Source: Clostridiales bacterium (GTDB lineage: Bacteria > Bacillota > Clostridia > Oscillospirales > Oscillospiraceae). From it: DNA of 9,513 nucleotides. Location: the NCBI GenBank assembly GCA_003525905.1, contig DQIA01000120.1, forward strand, positions 5,230-14,742, written 5' to 3'. Under the pieces are notes generated by a model that saw only the letters and a list, made by a program, of their open reading frames with translations, had not been told where the DNA came from and searched no databases. The position numbers and the translations under genes are program-made. This document shows, piece after piece, positions 7,199 to 9,513 of the stretch (position 1 is its first letter; every line of letters begins with the position of its first letter).

Positions 7199-8770
7199 TC
7201 AGGCGGTTTCCTGTGTCCGGCGGCGCAGCAGGCCGGCCCAGGCCAGCATGGCTGCGACGGCGAAGAACAGCGCCATCATATAGGGCTCCTCCCAGATGCT
7301 CTCAAACACGCTGTGGATCAGCACGCCGATGAGGCCGCACAGCATACCGGCGCACAGGGGTGACCAGCGGGTCTTTGCCGTGCGCACACAGGCGCGCAGG
7401 CCGTTGCCGACGAGGCCGAGCAGCATCATGCCGAAGGCCGTCACGCCGACGATGCCGTTCTCCGTGAGGATCTTGACATAGTAGTTATCCACATACATAT
7501 ACTCGACCCACGGCAGGACGGGATTCTGCACCGCGACGGCGCCGCCGTACATGCCATAGCCCATGCCGAAAACGGGATCCGTGGCCTTGAGGTAGCCGAT
7601 GGCCGTGGCCCAGCGCTTCGCGCGGCCGCCGCGGGCGTTCGAGTCCGCGAACTGCGGCGTGAACAGATAGCCGATGCGGCTGCGCACGAACGGCAGCGTG
7701 CAGGCCACCGCGCCGCACACGAGCATCAGGGCCAGCAGGCGGCGGTCGATGAGCAGGGCGAACAGCACGGCCGCAATGGCCAGCGCGAGCCACGCGCCGC
7801 GCGACATCGTGAACAGGCAGCCCGCACACATGGCAAGACCGCACAGCCAGAACAGCACCTTCTGCGACGGACGCTCGCAGGCATAGGCCAGACCGATGGT
7901 CATCGGCGCGAACAGGATCATATAGGCGCCCATAATGTTCGGATTGCTGAAAATGGAATAGACGCGCGTGCGCACCGCGCCTTCGGCGGCGTCCGTCCAG
8001 CTTGCAGGAATGGGCACACCGATGATGAACTGCCAGATGCCGTGCAGGGCCAGCACCGTGGCAATGATGACCATGGTGAGGTACATCTCACGGAAATCGC
8101 GCTCGTCGCGGATGAGATGCGTGACAAGATAGAACACCGCCAGATATTCCATGCTCGCGCGGAAGCCCGTGAAATTCACGGTCGGCGCAGGGCGGACCGT
8201 CATCAGCAGGAGCACGCCCACCGTGAGATAGAACGCGATCCACAGGCCGATGCCGTTGGCCGTGCTGGTAAGCGGACGCTTCGTGTCGACGCGGCGGTGG
8301 ATGACCCACACGAGCGAGAAGAGCATCAGCAGCTCATCCCAGACGGAGGCGATGGCCGCCAGCTGCAGCACATCGCGCAGCAGATAGTCCACGATCGCAT
8401 AGGACGAGAACAGGAACAGCAGGAAGCCCGTCATGCCGCCCGCAAACAGCCAGCCGAGCAGGAGGCTGTTCCGCAGCGCTGCCATGACGCGGCGGTAAAT
8501 GCGGTAGGCAAGGCTGTCCTCCAGCACCGGCACGACGCGCGCCCCGATGCCGCACAGCCACGCATTGCCGCGGTCCATCAGCCTGCGGTAGGCCGAGCGC
8601 TCCACGGCGGGCTGCCCGCCGAGCAGGCGGCGCAGCGCCCGGCCGGGCAAGGACTCCGCAAACGCGCGGTGGATCGCCGCAAACATCCGCGGCAGGAACG
8701 TGCGGTGGTACAAGGCCGCAAGCGCCGCGAACAGCCGCCAGAGCAGACTGGTCCTCAGCAGCTCATCCAT
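7199..8770 (-). CDS. O-antigen ligase/polymerase-like (Wzy_C) membrane protein
   Basis: A 523-residue polytopic membrane protein with the look of the O-antigen ligase/Wzy polymerase superfamily, whose members join or transfer lipid-linked glycan chains at the outer face of the membrane. About 10 to 12 hydrophobic segments can be seen between residues 101 and 515. The most family-like part is 265-450: RVYSIFSNPN (269-278), SRGAW (323-327), a longer extracytoplasmic-looking loop at about 363-430, and DNYYVKILTENGIVG (428-442), resembling the usual HN-x-L...E-x-G-x-x-G pattern. The first 95 residues are Arg-rich and amphipathic rather than membrane-spanning, an unusual addition. The ATG at 8770 overlaps the end of the DUF4330 gene by 8 bp (ATGGATGA) and has GGAG 7 nt upstream, so translation is probably coupled. 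In a Gram-positive it more likely handles a wall or capsular polysaccharide than O-antigen. The exact substrate cannot be told. Confidence 0.88.
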   Translation of the reverse strand: MDELLRTSLLWRLFAALAALYHRTFLPRMFAAIHRAFAESLPGRALRRLLGGQPAVERSAYRRLMDRGNAWLCGIGARVVPVLEDSLAYRIYRRVMAALRNSLLLGWLFAGGMTGFLLFLFSSYAIVDYLLRDVLQLAAIASVWDELLMLFSLVWVIHRRVDTKRPLTSTANGIGLWIAFYLTVGVLLLMTVRPAPTVNFTGFRASMEYLAVFYLVTHLIRDERDFREMYLTMVIIATVLALHGIWQFIIGVPIPASWTDAAEGAVRTRVYSIFSNPNIMGAYMILFAPMTIGLAYACERPSQKVLFWLCGLAMCAGCLFTMSRGAWLALAIAAVLFALLIDRRLLALMLVCGAVACTLPFVRSRIGYLFTPQFADSNARGGRAKRWATAIGYLKATDPVFGMGYGMYGGAVAVQNPVLPWVEYMYVDNYYVKILTENGIVGVTAFGMMLLGLVGNGLRACVRTAKTRWSPLCAGMLCGLIGVLIHSVFESIWEEPYMMALFFAVAAMLAWAGLLRRRTQETA

Positions 8771-9296
8771 GAAGCTTCTCCATGGCGCTGACCGTGCCGA
8801 GCATCTCGATATCCACGGTCTTGACCGTATAGTCGCGGCCGATGCGGACCTCCTGCGTGCCGACGACGAAGGAACCGACGGTGTTCTTGGCAGCGGCCTC
8901 GATCACAAAGCGGACCGTCACGCGCTGGCCGTCTGCACTGTCGTCCTGCGGCAGAATTTCCGCCGAGGTGATCTGCGCATCCTGGAACTTGTTGCTGTTG
9001 AAGATCTGATTCGGACTGACCTTAAGGATGGAATCGTCGTCAAGCTTCAGCTCATAGTCCTCCGCCGTCACGGCAGTCACGGCGTTCTCCGCCTGCATCA
9101 GGGGCATGTCCTCGCACAGGACGGTGTAGCGCAGGTTCGCCTGCGCGCTCGGCTCGTCGGCAGCGATCGTTTCGCCGCCGCTTCCGCCCACCATGCGCAC
9201 GGCGAGGAAGGCCACAGCGGCGATCACGACAAGCAGGATGAGTACATCGACGATGTTCAGCTTGCCGAACAGGCGGCCGTTCTTGACGATTTTCAT
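8763..9296 (-). CDS. DUF4330-type single-pass membrane protein
   Basis: A 177-residue protein of unknown function. It starts with the pattern MKIVKNGRLFGKLNIVDVLI, typical of the DUF4330 family: a short basic N-terminus with GRLFGKLN-D, then one membrane segment (about residues 15-36) and an outward-facing domain of about 140 residues rich in beta strands. The ATG at 9296 is preferred over the in-frame ATG at 9353 because GGAGGT lies 7 nt upstream and the family's conserved start falls there; the extra 19 residues (PFFPPTGG) look like translated leader. A Gly-rich stretch (GGSGG) follows the membrane segment. It is the first gene of a two-gene operon whose second member is the ligase-like protein. 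Family members are often near polysaccharide genes, so a role in assembling an envelope glycan is plausible but inferred. Confidence 0.88.
   Translation of the reverse strand: MKIVKNGRLFGKLNIVDVLILLVVIAAVAFLAVRMVGGSGGETIAADEPSAQANLRYTVLCEDMPLMQAENAVTAVTAEDYELKLDDDSILKVSPNQIFNSNKFQDAQITSAEILPQDDSADGQRVTVRFVIEAAAKNTVGSFVVGTQEVRIGRDYTVKTVDIEMLGTVSAMEKLHG
8778..8781 (-). promoter_or_regulatory. Ribosome binding site of the ligase-like gene
   Basis: GGAG on the minus strand lies inside the last codons of the DUF4330 gene, 7 nt before the ATG at 8770. With the 8-bp gene overlap it suggests that the ligase is translated by ribosomes arriving from the upstream gene as well as by new initiation. Confidence 0.65.
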
Positions 9297-9302
9297 AAGA
9301 TA

Positions 9303-9308
9303 ACCTCC
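9303..9308 (-). promoter_or_regulatory. Ribosome binding site deciding the DUF4330 start
   Basis: Minus-strand GGAGGT with a 7-nt spacer to the ATG at 9296. The upstream in-frame ATG at 9353 has no comparable site, so this fixes the protein at 177 residues. Confidence 0.85.
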
Positions 9309-9337
9309 AGTTGGCGGAAAAAACGGGAGAAATCCGA

Positions 9338-9366
9338 TTGCTTCTTTCCGCAAAATATATTATAAT
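9338..9366 (+). promoter_or_regulatory. Putative rightward promoter for the partial gene
   Basis: TTGCTT (9338-9343) and a perfect TATAAT (9361-9366) are separated by 17 bp on the plus strand. A start near 9373 would give a leader of about 115 nt before the GTG at 9489. The -10 overlaps a perfect TATAAT on the opposite strand (9359-9364), giving ATTATAAT read on plus. The -35 is weak beyond TTG. Assigned by eye. Confidence 0.5.
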
Positions 9367-9375
9367 GAATATTCA

Positions 9376-9401
9376 GGCAAGCTGATTCTATCAGATTTGC
9401 C
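9376..9401. promoter_or_regulatory. Imperfect dyad over the leftward promoter / in the rightward leader
   Basis: GGCAA (9376-9380) pairs with TTGCC (9397-9401), and CTGAT (9382-9386) pairs with ATCAG (9390-9394). There is a 1-by-2 nt internal loop and a TCT loop at the top. It covers the leftward -10 at 9385-9390 and would also fall within the first 30 nt of the rightward transcript. It could be an operator for a repressor or an RNA hairpin near the 5' end; the sequence alone does not decide. Confidence 0.4.
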
Positions 9402-9413
9402 ATGGAATTGCAA
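9385..9413 (-). promoter_or_regulatory. Putative leftward promoter of the DUF4330/ligase operon
   Basis: On the minus strand TTGCAA (9408-9413), a 17-bp spacer and TAGAAT (9385-9390) are found, with TGA just before the -10, which makes an extended -10 (TGn). The -10 matches the consensus at five of six positions. Initiation near 9378 gives a leader of about 80 nt. The separate minus-strand TATAAT at 9359-9364 is a perfect -10 but has no recognisable -35 at normal spacing, so it may be a second start or simply part of the rightward promoter. Confidence 0.5.
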
Positions 9414-9430
9414 GAGGCAACAAGAGGCAC
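9411..9430. repeat. Two adjacent 10-bp direct repeats beside the leftward -35
   Basis: CAAGAGGCAA (9411-9420) is followed at once by CAAGAGGCAC (9421-9430), identical at nine of ten positions. The 10-bp period is about one helical turn, so both copies face the same side of the DNA. The first copy overlaps the -35 of the leftward promoter (9408-9413). A direct-repeat binding site for a regulator is possible; so is chance duplication. Confidence 0.5.
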
Positions 9431-9473
9431 AAGTGATATCAGGCTGTCAAAAACCTGCCAAGTCAAAAGCTTC

Positions 9474-9484
9474 GGAGGGAAGGA
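9474..9484 (+). promoter_or_regulatory. Ribosome binding site of the rightward partial gene
   Basis: GGAGGGAAGGA is purine-rich, with GGAGG ending 10 nt before GTG 9489. The GTG at 9487 is ruled out because the next codon is TGA. This is the best indication that a gene starts at the right edge of the window. Confidence 0.55.
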
Positions 9485-9488
9485 TAGT

Positions 9489-9513
9489 GTGAAAGGAAAC
9501 CGTCAGGGTGTCC
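9489..9513 (+). CDS. 5' end of an unidentified divergent gene (partial)
   Basis: Only eight complete codons are visible, reading (M)KGNRQGV from a GTG start, and the frame is open to the window edge. Support comes from the GGAGGGAAGGA ribosome binding site just upstream, the TTGCTT-17-TATAAT promoter candidate at 9338-9366, and the divergent layout relative to the DUF4330 operon. The same frame is open back to an ATG at 9402, but that codon has no Shine-Dalgarno sequence and lies among promoter-like elements, so GTG 9489 is preferred. The product cannot be identified from so few residues. Confidence 0.45.

Noticed and set aside
8042..8791. A 249-codon plus-strand frame antisense to the ligase-like gene
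   Set aside because: Composition is a Gln/Arg/Ala/His-rich shadow of a membrane protein gene, with no domain and no start signal; the minus-strand frame explains the DNA.
9297..9353. N-terminal extension of the DUF4330 protein to the ATG at 9353
   Set aside because: The conserved family start and the GGAGGT site both point to 9296.
8700..9365. A 221-codon plus-strand frame over the DUF4330 gene
   Set aside because: It is antisense to a gene with a recognised family start, ribosome binding site and operon position, and its own translation matches nothing I recognise.
9402..9488. ATG at 9402 as the start of the rightward gene
   Set aside because: It is in frame and open, but has no Shine-Dalgarno sequence and falls within the leftward promoter and repeats; GTG 9489 has a strong purine-rich site.

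Overview
The window looks like a chromosomal piece from a G+C-rich Gram-positive anaerobe of the Clostridia, most likely a gut Oscillospiraceae/Ruminococcaceae-type bacterium. The basis is the G+C-rich coding sequence with strong AAGGAGG-type ribosome binding sites, S-layer homology (SLH) domains, a dockerin, a His/Cys surface module of a type common in these bacteria, and a scattered intergenic repeat of the GTCATTGCGAG family. The genus assignment is inference; no rRNA or other marker gene is present.

Layout. Positions 1-213 hold no gene. They contain an imperfect palindromic intergenic repeat (71-110) and five degenerate 7-bp tandem repeats (178-212). A long hairpin terminator (216-255) ends a very large minus-strand gene (266-6991). 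That gene encodes a secreted, cell-wall-anchored subtilase of 2241 residues with an intact Asp/His/Asn/Ser active site. Its promoter, strong ribosome binding site and A-tract-rich upstream DNA occupy 6992-7140. A second hairpin terminator (7142-7179) closes the upstream two-gene minus-strand operon: a DUF4330-type single-pass membrane protein (8763-9296) followed, with an 8-bp overlap, by an O-antigen ligase/polymerase-like multi-span membrane protein (7199-8770). From about 9338 the window is a divergent promoter region. It reads leftward into the DUF4330 operon and rightward into a gene of which only the first codons (GTG at 9489) are present.

Function. All three complete genes concern the cell envelope. 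The DUF4330/ligase pair probably takes part in making or transferring a surface polysaccharide. The protease is exported by a signal peptide and held on the wall by three C-terminal SLH domains, which in other bacteria bind secondary cell wall polysaccharide. The protease has its own promoter and follows a terminator, so the link between the two units is thematic rather than a shared transcript.

The most interesting point is the domain content of the protease. One polypeptide carries catalysis, a dockerin inserted inside an Fn3-like domain, two propeller-like segments separated by a Big_2 domain, a cohesin-like beta-sandwich, a His/Cys module and SLH anchors. Having a dockerin and a cohesin-like domain on the same surface-anchored protease raises the possibility of self-association or of a protease-centred surface assembly. 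The cohesin assignment rests on reading the sequence pattern by eye and is the weakest link.
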